Part shown: piece after piece, positions 22,640 to 33,439 of the stretch
Layout: each line of letters opens with the position of its first letter
Numbering within the stretch: the first letter of the stretch is position 1
NCBI GenBank assembly: GCA_028023455.1
Contig: JAQFVV010006221.1
Location: 9,279,011-9,343,010, forward strand
Length of the DNA stretch: 64,000 bases
Origin: Epiperipatus broadwayi
Lineage: Eukaryota > Onychophora > Udeonychophora > Euonychophora > Peripatidae
Direction of reading: 5' to 3'
Made by a program: the position numbers and the translations under genes
The notes under the pieces: generated by a model
What the model was told of the DNA's origin: nothing
Databases searched by the model: none
The model's input: only the letters and a program-made list of their open reading frames with translations

Positions 22640-22785
22640 AACCCACATATGTGGTCAAGCGTTATTAGCCGAGAGGTCAGCGCAGCTGCCTTGCAAGCAA
22701 GCTGTTGGTTGCAGACGGTTGTTGCAGGTTCGTCTCCCACCGATGCTATGACATATGAAGAAAAAAAAAACCCCACGTGAGATGG
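22640..22785 (+). mobile_element. tRNA-derived SINE inserted in RTE LINE
   Basis: A perfect pol III A box TAGCCGAGAGG is at 22666-22676 and a B-box-like GGTTCGTCTCC at 22727-22737, about 60 bp apart, followed by 'gatgctatgacatatg' and a poly-A tail. The anticodon-loop position reads CTTGCAA (TGC triplet). Flanking 'aaaaaacccacatatg' and 'aaaaaaccccacgtga' are an imperfect target duplication; removing the SINE rejoins the LINE reading frame in register (..TH/PHVRWMD). Confidence 0.85.
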
Positions 22786-22891
22786 ATGGATGAAATAAAA
22801 AAGTATGCTAGCCTGATGTGGAGAAGAAAAGCTAAAGATAGGAGGTGGATTGAACATGGAGAGATCTTCATCCTGCAGTAAATCGAAAATG

Positions 22892-22912
22892 ATATATATA
22901 TATATATATACC
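22892..22912. repeat. (AT)n microsatellite at RTE 3' end
   Basis: Simple ATATAT run directly after the RTE stop codon and short 3' tail, in the position where RTE elements carry simple repeats. Confidence 0.85.
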
Positions 22913-23689
22913 AGTAAATATCTATTTTTCTTACTGTATATAACAATAAAATATCAAGCTGTTGTTATTAAGAATATATAATTGTAAATTCTCATCATTT
23001 ATTAGCCTCATGTGTATCATCTTCATCATAATTCTTTCTCTGTAGAGAAACTTTGAGATATTTTATGATTATTAAAAGCCCTTCAGAAGTCCATATGATC
23101 ATTTTAACTTTAATCAAATAAAAAAAAAGTAAAGAAAATATTAAAAGTAAATTTTGTGGTGGAAAACAATCCACTAAAACAAATCCATCCACATATATTC
23201 ATATTAGAATTTGACTTTTTTCACCTGAAAAACTCTCCTCATTTTGCTTAATCGCAGCTTCTCATTGTATTCTATTGCCAGATTATATCCTACCAATAAA
23301 GATCTTGTTATTCACCTTTTTAGAGTGAACCCCAAAATAAATTAACTTGTATTCATATCATGTTTTTTTAAATATATATCAAGGTACTTGAGTACTAAAC
23401 CTGCAACGTAGGGGGATAGGGGAGATAGGACCTTTTCACACCCACAATCAACGTGTGACATCCTGATGATGTCATATTGAAAAAAAACAGCCCTACAATG
23501 GTGATATCACAGTTGACATCATATTGGGCATTTTTATTTTTCGAGCAAAATTTTTTCCCACAGATCTCCATTTTGTGTAGTATATATTACACGGTAAGTG
23601 TTGTAGAAATATAGTTAATGTTATTTTTATCAAAATTAATTAAAACTCATAATCATTTACTGTTTGTTTTGTGTATATTTAAATAACTA

Positions 23690-23960
23690 ATTTTTTAATA
23701 AATGACTTCATTCTTAAAAAATTTTTATATAAAAAAAATGTTAATTAGCACTTTTTGTTTTAATTTCTTTATATAAAAAAGTAAATCAACTAAATCGACT
23801 ACGTCTATTAGCAGTTTTTGGTTTAATTTCTCTATAAAAAAAAAGCCAAGTTTATTAGGAATTTTTATTTTAATTTTGTTTATAAAAAAAATTGATGTTT
23901 ATTTGCAGTTTTTGCTTTAATTTCTTTATTAAAAATATCGACGTTTATTAGCAGTTTTAT
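23690..23960. repeat. Degenerate ~70-bp tandem array
   Basis: About four units, each with 'tttattagcagttttt', 'ttttaatttcttta' and a 'taaaaaaaa' run (near 23740, 23805, 23855 and 23905). Unit boundaries are blurred by indels. Confidence 0.65.
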
Positions 23961-24096
23961 GAAAATCCCAGCATCCTTTGCAATCAAGTAATTTTATTTT
24001 TGGAGCGAACATTTTTACTGCAGATAGACATTTTGTTGGTAATGTACTTAATGTATTTTTATACAAATTAACAAATTACTTACAAATCAAAATCAT

Positions 24097-24244
24097 TGAT
24101 AGTTCCTTTGGTGTATATTTAAACTATATTGAATTTTATAATGTATTTTTAAATCATGTTTGGTGTATTTTGATAGTTCCTTTGGTGTATATTTAAACTA
24201 TATTGAATTTTATAATGTATTTTTAAATCATGTTTGGTGTATTT
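24097..24244. repeat. 74-bp tandem duplication
   Basis: Two units starting 'tgatagttcctttggtgta' at 24097 and 24171, identical as far as I can read over 74 bp. Recent duplication inside the TIR element. Confidence 0.85.
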
Positions 24245-24351
24245 TGAAATCATTTATTGTTCATTTGATGTATATTTATTCACTTATTTTTAATCCTGCA
24301 ACACGGAGCATGTATTAGACTTATTGTGGCTGTTGACATTCATATCACATG

Positions 24352-24495
24352 CAAGAAAGATCCATGTACACATTTTGTTTTTTTTGCGCAAAAATGATAC
24401 ACATACACATTTTTTTTTTGCACAAGAAAAATCCTGTACACATTTTGTTTTTTTGTGCAAGAAAGATCTGTGTACATGTTTTGTTTTTTTGCACA
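24352..24495. repeat. ~36-bp tandem array, four units
   Basis: Units start near 24352, 24390, 24424 and 24460 and share 'aagaaagatc', 'tgtacacattttg', a T run and 'gcaca'. Because the period is near a multiple of three, open frames persist on both strands. Confidence 0.75.
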
Positions 24496-25479
24496 TTATT
24501 TTACTCGCATCACAAGTGACGGATTGATACAAATGTGAACAGGCACATAAATATCTAATACATGCTTCATGTTGCAGTTTTAGTACTCAAGTACCTATAT
24601 GAATAATAAAACAATCTTGAAAATCAAAATTGATAAATATGTTGCTTAACAGCTGTTCGAACTTATCAGTTGGGTTTTAAAATATGAAAGTACCAAATTT
24701 TTTATGAATATATTCTAAATAGAATCCATTCCTTAATAATTGGAGATAAACCAATTAAAGATTTATCTAAAAGTATAACTGTTAGTGCTCATGTAACATT
24801 AATTTCTTTTACTTTATGAGTCCAAACTGTAATATTATTCATAAAATGCCATTGTTTTGAGCATGGACATAGCCAATTTTTTTTTTTATAGAATAATGTC
24901 TTTTGTGTTCATAAGTAAATTAATTAAATGGTTGATCACTCAGATGGTCATGTGATATCTAAGCACTGTTAATCTAGACAGAGTTAAACTGAAATCTAAG
25001 GATCTTTAGTTCCTGGATCCACCAGTTAATCCACCAATTTATCATTCCACTAAAACATGCAAACCTTGATAATAGTCAAACTACATATTGGACAAAAACT
25101 AAATGATAGATCAATCAAGCTCGGAGTACTAATATTATTAATTTCAATTCATTTTAAGCCATATTTTACTATTCTTAACAACACATCTATAAAAAATAAG
25201 AATGAACTTTTAATGGTATTAATACAATGTCTCTATCAAACAATAAAAAAATATGTTCTATAGATTTTTTGAATCTAACATTACATCATATATTGAGAAA
25301 GAATGTATGCAAAATGAATTTTTATTATTATTAGTCTTTTGTAGATATACTAAGATTTCCAAAAATAGAAGATACCAAATCAAACCTCGTAGTAAATTCA
25401 ACAACATTAAACCACTTTTTGTTTGATTATTCACTTTTCCAAAAAATATGCTATAACTATTTACTCCATCCATTAAGTG

Positions 25480-25605
25480 TGCTGCATGGTTTAGATAGAA
25501 TGTCCAACTTGGGTGATTGGGAAGTCCAGAACCGATTCTGGCACTTGCAGGTTTGATACTCAAACTTCTTATGAACTCCCAAACAATAAAGCCATATGCC
25601 TTTTC
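25480..25605 (+). repeat. SINE-like repeat (second family), copy 2
   Basis: Plus-strand partner of 20165-20320 in opposite orientation: 'gctgcatggtttagataga', 'gcaggtttgatactc' (B-box-like ggtttgatactc at about 25549-25560), then 'ttatgaactcccaaac'. A third, shorter match may lie at 25810-25900. Confidence 0.5.
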
Positions 25606-25914
25606 ATTGATTAGTTAATCTTTGTTATTCTGAAAGAGCGGTTTCAATTAATCTTAACTTTGGTAGTTTTTCTAATCATGAAGAAAAATTCATGATATGC
25701 AAAATTCATAATCCATGTATTTATAATTTTTAAAAAAATTGAAATGCTCATCTTTATAGTAACCACTGCATTCTGTTTTGCCATCATTATCTCATGTAAT
25801 AAAATGGTTTACTTCTTGGGGGAGTTCACATGAAGTTTAAGCCCTAGAAGTGATGGAGCTAAGCTTTGTTCCTTGGACCACAGGCTCTAAATTCCACTAC
25901 TTTACTATTTCACT

Positions 25915-26135
25915 AAATAATGTGAGATATTCGCAGAGGAAAAGCCATATGCTAGAAACTAGTCTGGGGATATTGGATGAGTAGGTGCTAGATAGGAATT
26001 TTATGCACAAACCTTTCTGCATCCATTGATTACTCAGGCGTGCACTGAGTGGCACTATTATATGGAGAATTTTGCCTCTGTGAAAAACAGCTTGTGTAAA
26101 CATAAAGAATAGTGATCATGTGATATTTTCTGGTT
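25915..26135 (+). repeat. Family C element, ribozyme 5' half lost
   Basis: The hammerhead 3' half is present ('gctaGAAAC tagtc tgggg' at about 25949-25970), but the CUGAUGA half is replaced by 'agagga'. The body then runs through 'ggatgagtaggtgctagat', 'tttatgcacaaacctt' and 'cagcttgtgtaaaca' to 'gtgatcatgtgata'. Cannot self-cleave. Confidence 0.65.
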
Positions 26136-27473
26136 TTTAACATCAGAGATTATTATCATTATTAATACTATGAATAGTTCTACTATTTAAGTAAGCAATC
26201 AGGTGCACACAACAGTTTACCTCACCTTTGTAAGATATATCATTTTTATGTCACCTTTTTCTAGAATCTTAACATCTGTGGAACTACAGATATTCCTACA
26301 TTCTTAAATCCCAAACTACAATTAGTCACAGAATGGAATTCTTACTCCAAGTCCAGTTTCAAAATGATTTGATGGTGGCTCATTGGGGGTGGGGGGATAC
26401 TGCATTGTGCAAAATCACAGTTACAGATTTTACATTAGCTCAGTTTTTTTTATTTTTTTCCAATAATTGGCTTTACATACTTAAATACTTATATGTATTA
26501 CACACATAATAAAGAAAAACTATTCAGAACTATTCTGCTTATAATTGATGGTTGAAAATATGATCGAGCAAACCCATTATTACAGTATTAGTGCAATGAG
26601 ATGAGAGGCATATTCCTATGAAACTAGTTCAGTAACTGAGACAATAAGATTAAAAAGTAGATAGAAAAATAAAGAAAGCAAGAAAACAAGAATCAAACAA
26701 AGACAAAAAAGACTGTAATGAAACAATACATTGTCTTTGATGAACTAGCATATAACATACAAATATTCAAACAGTATATTATTGGTTGATATTACTTATT
26801 GATTATTCACAGCCAATTTTCATATGTGAATATCATTTCGTCATCTACCATTTATGGATCATATCTGTCAGCATGAAAATAGAATAGTAGCTGTCATATA
26901 TATCAAATAATGATAAATAAATAAATGTGCATTAAGTTAATTCAATTTTTACAAAATTATTTCCAATGATTTTAAGTTTTTAAAGATCTAAACTGGAAAA
27001 ATATCAGTTGCCAAAATAAATAGAGATTATCAGTTATCTTAAATTTGGTGGTTGTTATTTTTTCCACATCACATGACGACCTGCAATCAATAATTTGTAA
27101 ATTGTATTCGATCAGCTCAAAGGAAGATTTAAAAGCAAATATTAGTAAAACTAAAACAATCATTTAAATTATTTTTATTATTTAATGATAATACAGTTAA
27201 CAAAAATAAAAAAGAACAGATAATTAGATTAATAAATCTAATAATCTGTTTTTTATTTAGCTCAGTTAGTATCAATTATAAGTAAATATAACTTCCCTTC
27301 CTATCCACGATTTCCACATTATTGATTAAAAAGTAAAGCAAATAATATATAAAAACATTAAAAATTACAAATATGTTTTTCAGTGTATATGCAGTATTCA
27401 CATATGTATATCTATATATGTATCCAGCATTCTAGACATTTGTGTGTGTATAATATACACGGACCTGTATATA
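26136..27473. other. AT-rich DNA, nothing recognised
   Basis: A G-rich run (gggggtggggggat) lies at 26384-26398. No frame or repeat of interest otherwise. Confidence 0.45.
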
Positions 27474-27755
27474 TGTAACAATAATTACGAAAATGATGAA
27501 ACATTTTACAGCAGAACAGTTTGATTTATAATGAAATTTATTTAAAGTGAAGTGCTTTCAATATTAAATAGTATCCTAATTATAGCATTAATGCTATGAT
27601 TATGGTATTATCCAGTATTGAAAGCACAGCCTAATGTTATAATTATGATACTATTCAGTATTGAAAGTGTTTAGCATTAAATAAATTTCTTTATTATAAA
27701 TCAACTCTGATCTGTTGTTAGATGTTTCAACATTTTCTTAATTATTACAGTTAGT
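27474..27755. repeat. Fold-back element with nested palindrome
   Basis: Outer arms (27476-27560 and 27640-27753) pair 'gatttataatgaaatttatt' and 'gatgaaacat' blocks with their complements. Inside, 27551-27629 is a second palindrome with arms 'gtgctttcaatatt' and complement, and the right side repeats 'cagtattgaaag' once more, a partial tandem duplication of one arm. No ribozyme core was found. Confidence 0.7.
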
Positions 27756-28209
27756 GCAGAAAAGTAGATTATAAAATTCTTTAGAATTATATATGTATTA
27801 AATATATACACCTGGGTCTCTTTTTGTGTGGATTTTTTTAATGCGATTTTGAAGTTATGCGATTCATGTTTTTTTTTTTAATATCTTTTTATGCGGTTTT
27901 CTTTTATGTCATAAAGAAGTTCTTATTTCACTTAAAATCGGGATTTCCCCATTTTATATACATGCATTCAATTTTACATACTTTAAATGCCTGTTAGAAA
28001 AAGATTTGGCAATACATTTAGATACTGTAGAAGATTTAGAAAAAGGTAATGAAATAGAAGTAGAATCTGTTCGTTTCAACTTTCTAATCAATTGGAAAAT
28101 CATTTTATTATTAATGACCAAATTATGAATGAGATCTTAAATTCCAATGAGAGCTAAATAGTTGTATGTCTGTGTATGTTTATATTTTCTTTTATATACA
28201 TGTATACAT

Positions 28210-28316
28210 GGAGAAACTTTTAGAGAAAAAAAAGTTACAAGTAAAAATATTTAAGAACTTTTAATGAAAGTTTTTAAATATTTTTACTTGTAACTTTTTT
28301 CTGTCTAAAAGAAAAA
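28210..28316. repeat. Fold-back nested in TIR element
   Basis: Arms share 'aaaaaagttacaagtaaaaa' and its complement around a short loop near 28260. It is a truncated relative of the next palindrome. Confidence 0.75.
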
Positions 28317-28332
28317 AGTTAGAAGTAACTTT

Positions 28333-28550
28333 TAATAATGACTAATGGTTAAATTTTCTTTTTTATATATATATGGAGAAACTTTTAGACAGAAAAAAGT
28401 TACAAGTAAAAATATTTAAAAACTTTTAATTTCTACTTAAAAAGAATGTATCTTTAAAAGTTTTTACATATTTTTACTTGTAACTTTTTCCTGTCTAAAA
28501 GTTTCTCCATATATATGTATAAAAGAAAATTTAACCGTTAATCATTATTA
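28333..28550. repeat. Long fold-back nested in TIR element
   Basis: Arms of nearly 90 bp: 'aataatgactaatggttaaa' outward and 'ggagaaacttttagacag' inward, mirrored at 28461-28550. High arm identity implies a recent or conversion-maintained element. The shared inner sequence shows that 28210-28316 is the same family. Confidence 0.8.
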
Positions 28551-29141
28551 ACACACTCTTGGAAGCATGTTATATATATATAGTTGCACTTGTGGAAGTG
28601 CATTCTCTAACAGCTAGATATAGCAGCCTCAATATCGTGAGCTTCATAAACAATTAGTGAAATCATTGTCTCAAAGTTTAGCTACAGATTATATTGTTGA
28701 CAGAAAACCATTAAAACAGCACGAGACAAGTTGGCGCTAATTGTATTTCCTCTTGTGATGAATCTGATTTCTTACAAGTTCACAAATGAACCTGCATATT
28801 GTCAAATAGCAATAATGATTAAAATATGTATAAAAAATGTAAAAGAAATTACACATAAAAACATATTGTTTTGAATAAAATTAAATAGTTAATAAAAAAA
28901 AGTTTGTCTTGTATCAATTTTTTCAAATATTTGACATTTTTTATTAGTCATACTTTATTTCCTTACTTTTTTTATGCAAATTTTAAAGTAATTTTACCTC
29001 ATTGCTTTGGTTTGATGCAAGTTTTGAAAATTATGGGATGTATCCTACATTTTTCAAGGTAAGTTAGGTCTATTTTTGTGCAATTTTTTTAATGTGGGTT
29101 TTCTGTGGAACCTATCTACCACATAAAAAGAGACCCAGCTG

Positions 29142-31035
29142 TATATTAAAAATTTTCAGTACTTGTGTATTATCCTAACTACCAAGCTTGGAAGCCATTT
29201 TTTTTACTTATACTGTTTCAGAGACATACAAATGTTTGTTTATGTTTTTTTTTTCAATTTTATTTTACCAAATGTGTTAGTTGTTAAGTTTAAAAAAATT
29301 AATATATTGATTGAAAATTCCATTCAGAAGGTTTATTCAATTTATTTATTTATTTATAATAAATCACCAATATAATTTTATGAATCAGTGTGCATAAGCA
29401 AACATCAAAAGACCGTGGGGTTTTTGCCAAATAAATTGAAGTCTGCAATCATGGGCATAATATGAAACTTTATGTTTGTCATATTTTTTAAATTTTTATA
29501 CTAATAAGTTGATTTAATATAAAAAATTAATAATAAATGTAGTCAAAATATTATAAATAATTTTTGAAGAATTTTGTTTCTTTTTGAATAACAATAACAA
29601 AATTGTTTTAAAATGTAAATATTAAATACAATTGCTTTTTGTCAGCCATTTTGTTTTAAATATTTATTGTATTCTCTTGCAACAGTATAATTAAAAAAAA
29701 GAATAGCCAAGCTTGGTAGACAGAATAATACATAAGTACCAAAATGAGTTGAAAATACTGTTAAGAAGGTTTAATAAAATCTATGGAGGTAAAAAGGAGG
29801 GGAAATAAATATATCTAAGTCTAAAACAATTATAAAACTGAAGATAATAAAACATTCAAAGTGATAGTTAGGCAAAAAATAATAAAACAGAATTATCATA
29901 TTTAAGTATTTAGATAATTAGTTATTTAATGATGGAAATAGTAATAAAAATGTTAAAGAGAAAAAATATCAATCTATTGCAAATAAAAAAAAATAATGTT
30001 TTATTGAAGTGTGAATTTACATAGAACAAAGACAAGTACTAGAAGGAATGCTAAAAGATTTATTGTTTCTAAGATGTAGATTTTTAAGAAAATAGAAAAA
30101 ATAACTTTGAAAAGATAAGATGAACAATGTTAAAGAATGTTAGTAAAAAGAGATTATTTATTATAAAAAGAATTTGGCAGAGAAGGATTCTGATTAAGTG
30201 TGTACTTAGAGGTAGAAAAGTACAAAAAATATATTTAAAAAAATTGCAAGAGTGAAGAAAAGAGCTGTACCAAATGAAAGAAGTTGCTTAAATGATCTAA
30301 AATAACATAACTGCTAGAATGTTTTAGAAATAAACCAAAGACAGAAAAGCTAGGAGTCAGTTTTCCAAATTGATGTACAAAACCTGCCTTTTTGGCATTT
30401 AACTAATAATCATACAAGGATATATATATAAATAATTCAGTCTAATATTAGTCATTTGATCATTAAAATTAAAAATTCTGAATGGAAATGGGTTGAAAAC
30501 ATATCAGAAAGTTGTAATAACTGATGTATTGGTAAGCACTTTCCTGATAATGAAAGGACAAAATGCATTCTTGAAAAAGGCCAATTTGAAGTGATAAGTT
30601 GTGGTAAGAAAAACGTATAACAAATCTGTATTAAAAAAACTTTTGTTCTGTGATGTCCTGATAATACCCATATACATATATAATTCTATCTATTTACGTG
30701 CTTATTTATCTGTCAATTTATCTACCCATCATACCATATATCCATCCTCTTATCTCTTTACTACTAATAATATCTATGAATCAATAATTTAATAAATCAG
30801 TCAGTCTATCTATCCATACATCTAAACCATAACAATATTTTACGATTTTTTAAAAAAAATCTAATTATATATCTTTATAATTTACATTCTGGAAATTAAT
30901 TATAAAAAGTTTACGTTTGAGTCACACACAAAAAAGGATGCTATTTTACTTTCTAAAGCAAAGTTTTAAATAATATATATTAAATACAAGTATATATATA
31001 TTTTTAAAAATAATTATAACATACACCAAATCTTT
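29142..31035. other. AT-rich DNA; plus strand A/G-biased
   Basis: From about 29690 to 30600 the plus strand is strongly purine-rich with few C residues. No coding frame or known repeat is visible. A (T)ATC-type simple-sequence stretch lies at 30665-30830. Confidence 0.45.
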
Positions 31036-31088
31036 TAAAAACTTGTTTTTTATTTTTTTTTGGTACCAAAATGAAATATATATTAAAA

Positions 31089-31145
31089 TAGATTTCCAAC
31101 GTTTCGACTATTTCTTTATTTTTTTCTATAGTCTTTTTCAAGGAA
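31089..31145 (-). ncRNA. Hammerhead-like relic at PLE 3' side
   Basis: Minus strand: UUCC, then CUUGAAA in the place of CUGANGA, stem II GACUAU/AUAGUC with a long loop, GAAAC (31105-31101), GUU and GGAA, which would re-pair with UUCC. All architectural parts are in order but the first core box is not conserved, so I treat it as a dead or divergent ribozyme. Confidence 0.35.
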
Positions 31146-31445
31146 TTAAAAATATATAAAAAGGAGAAAAAAAAAAATCCATAAAATTTTTTAAAACAAA
31201 CAAAAATAAAAATCCTGTCATATATACATACTATTTTGGAAAATATATTCTTTACTTACTATGATTTCTTTTCCCAACAGCTTCCAACTTTACATTTTGC
31301 CTAAATAAACATTTTATTGTTACAAAATATAGTTTTTATTATCTTATCTTCAATTAACACATTTTTACATTCCTTTCTTGTTAAACAAAAACATTCTATT
31401 AAATTTCATAATATATATATATTTTCTCTTCTCTTTTTCTTTACA

Positions 31446-33170
31446 TTATAATATTCTATTCAGAACAGGATTTAACATCTTTATGTATAAACTTTCCTTT
31501 TCAAATCTTTCTTTTTGTTTAATTATACATTCTAAAGGGGTAATCTTAAAATTGACATGACCAAATTTTTCTTTATGTAAATATATTGCTGAATTTCTAT
31601 CTGACAAATGTTGTTTTAATCTAGTTTTTAAAAAATTCTTTGTATTACCCACATAAGATATATCTTTACCATTATATTTTAAACAATCCATACATTTTAT
31701 ACAATAAACAGCTTGCATTATATTTGAAAAATCAACAAAATCTCCTTTATTAATTAAATTATATAAATTACTTTTTTTTCTTGTATACAGGATAAATACT
31801 AAAACCATATCTTTTATTAAATCCATGAAACAAATTTTTTATCTTTTTAAAAATAAAATTTTGAACCTTAAAACCTATAAAAAATGTATCATCACCAAAA
31901 TTTTTCTTTAATTTTTCTCCACTTTTTATTTTATTTAAATTGTTATTTGAAAAAATTTTTAATACAACATCCCAAGGGTAATCATTTAATAAACATTCTT
32001 TTTTTATAATATTTAATTCTTCATTTAATAAATTTTTATTAGAACAAATTCTTATTCCTCTTTTTATTCTATTATTAATAATGTTCATTTTACAATGTTT
32101 ATCTAAGTCAGAATTCCAATTACTTAATAAACCATGAAAAGTTTTCTTTCTAAAAACTGATGTTTCTATATTTAAATTATAATCAACAAAATTTTTTTTA
32201 ATTTTTATATCCATATATTCAATACATCCCCCTATTTCTTTTTCCATAGTAAATTTAATATTAATATCTTTACTATTTATATATTTTAAAAACCTTTTAA
32301 CATTTTTATAATCTTTAAAAACAGTAAAATAATCATCAATATATCTACAATAAAAAACAAGACCAAACCCATTACTAAAATATTTTTTCTCAAAATTATA
32401 CATATATATCTGCCAGAAGACCACTTAAACAATTTCCCATACATAAACCTTTCTTTTGCTTATAAAAACATTCATTATATCTAAAAACCAAATCTTTACA
32501 ACATAAAACCAAAATTTCATACAATAAATTACAATCAATTTTTATTTTATCACCTTTATCTTTTATGTATAAATCCATAATATAATTTATAGCATCTTCT
32601 GGACAAATATTTAAATACATATTAACAATATCTAATTTTACAAATGTAATATTTTTAAATTTATTATTTTCTAAAAATATTTTTAATTTATCTACAAAAA
32701 TTTTTGAATTATTAATTTTACTTTCATTTTTATTAAAATCTTCATATTTCTTAAAAACATTAATATATATCCATTTTGTGATATTTTCATAATATGTATT
32801 TTTACATGAAATAATGGATCTCATTGGAATTCCTTCTTTATGTACCTTTGGTAAACCTATAATATTAGCACATTTTACATCTAATCTTTTCAATTGTTTC
32901 ATTTTGAACTTTTCAATATATCCTTTTTCCTCCATTTCAGTTATTAATTTGTTTACAATTTTATTCTTTTTTTTAGTTTCATCTTTATTAATTTTAATAA
33001 AAAAAACATCATCTAATAATTTACACATCTTTAAATTATATTCTAACTTTGACATAATAACCATACTACTAGATTTATCTCCCTTTAAAAATATCAAATC
33101 CTTATATTTTATTTTAATATCTTTTATAATTTTCAATTCATTTAAAGATAGTGCTATATGTAATTGGAAT
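31446..33170 (-). pseudogene. PLE reverse transcriptase + GIY-YIG, two frameshifts
   Basis: Polyprotein that would copy the element's RNA and nick target DNA. Order on the minus strand: LKGDKSSSMVIM, LPKVHKEGIPMRSIIS, motif A KLDIVNMYLNI, motif B GLCMGNCLSGLLADIY, catalytic motif C YIDDYF (32343-32326), then a linker and the nuclease with AVYCIKCMDC (GIY block, Tyr near 31706) and YVGNTKNFLKTRLKQH (YIG block near 31655). Frame changes occur in an AT-repeat at about 32399-32408, between motifs B and C, and in an A8/T8 run at 31772-31779. Otherwise there are no stops, so the copy is young or the indels are assembly errors. Confidence 0.88.
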
Positions 33171-33210
33171 TAAAATCTGTTTTAACGAAAACAATAAAAA
33201 AACATTGTAT

Positions 33211-33435
33211 TCACAGCATAGAATCACAAACAAAAATGCCAAGATGTTGAATTATATACATTGTTTCATGTTCATTACATTTATCTCTTATATGAGTTTG
33301 TGAAGTTTTACAACATATCTGACAACCACTTCTCCTTTTAAAGTTAAAACTTATAAAGGTGTTTGAGCCTATAATTCTCTTTGATAGAAGAATGATCATA
33401 AATATAAAGTAAAATATTAAAAATAAATTGATCAC
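33211..33435 (-). other. Short Cys-rich open frame, unassigned
   Basis: 74 codons with SGCQICCKTSQTHIRDKC and a later single Cys. The Cys spacing vaguely recalls the C-terminal zinc-binding tail of piggyBac transposases (CxxC..C), but the second half of that motif is not complete. It lies next to the 5' end of the PLE remnant and might be the target into which it inserted. Confidence 0.25.
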
Positions 33436-33439
33436 TTCT

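Larger units (their letters stand above)
22383..22885 (+). pseudogene. RTE LINE 3' end with 5' inversion, split by a SINE
   Basis: Positions 22494-22650 and 22774-22885 encode, in sense, the RTE C-terminus (REQT..DI, then PHVRWMDEIKK, MWRRKAKDR, a stop at 22879-22881). Positions 22395-22493 match the immediately preceding protein region (WTL..RAI..SVER) but in antisense. The junction near 22493/22494 joins inverted neighbours without duplication, the classic twin-priming product. A (CT)n tract (22441-22467) lies inside the inverted part and a SINE interrupts the sense part. Confidence 0.8.
23382..24596. mobile_element. Non-autonomous TIR element, copy 2 (1.2 kb)
   Basis: Termini aggtacttgagtactaaacc (left) and their complement at 24573-24596 match the ends of 11181-12610, including the inner 'ttcaca' block. 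The interior is made of three tandem arrays (about 23690-23955, 24097-24244 and 24352-24495). No transposase is present. Open frames on both strands across 24290-24530 come from the last array and are not genes. Confidence 0.75.
27809..29141. mobile_element. TIR element with TA flanks, mariner/pogo-like
   Basis: TIRs cacctgggtctctttttgtg (left) and the complement of cagctgggtctctttttatg (right, ending 29141) are about 23 bp with two mismatches, and each is flanked by TA, as in Tc1/mariner and pogo elements. Around 28000-28070 a short frame (DLAIHLDTVEDLEKGNEIEV) may be the last trace of a transposase, but this is weak. Two fold-backs sit inside. Confidence 0.6.
31040..33180 (-). mobile_element. 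Penelope-like retroelement, 5'-truncated
   Basis: The extent covers the reverse transcriptase/GIY-YIG coding remnant and a roughly 400-bp 3' flank that ends near the hammerhead-like relic at 31089-31145. Family PLEs usually encode about 800 residues; about 575 codons are visible, so the N-terminal quarter is missing. No upstream terminal repeat is evident. It is the longest autonomous-type coding remnant in the window, and a plausible relative of the enzymes that move the hammerhead repeats. Confidence 0.85.

Noticed and set aside
22651-22770. Functional tRNA gene
   Set aside because: A and B boxes are present but the acceptor and anticodon stems do not pair; A-rich tail and target duplication mark it as a SINE.
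22550-22780. 76-codon frame as a gene
   Set aside because: It runs from an RTE remnant into an inserted SINE; only the first half is (LINE) coding sequence.
24290-24532. Frames open on both strands, with repeated CKKK/HVxxFF-like peptides
   Set aside because: Produced by a ~36-bp tandem array whose period is close to a multiple of three; no coding evidence.
32814-33173. 119-codon plus-strand frame
   Set aside because: It is the antisense shadow of the PLE reverse transcriptase.
33211-33435. piggyBac transposase tail
   Set aside because: Only one CxxC and one further Cys fit; the rest of the domain is missing, so I list it as unassigned.
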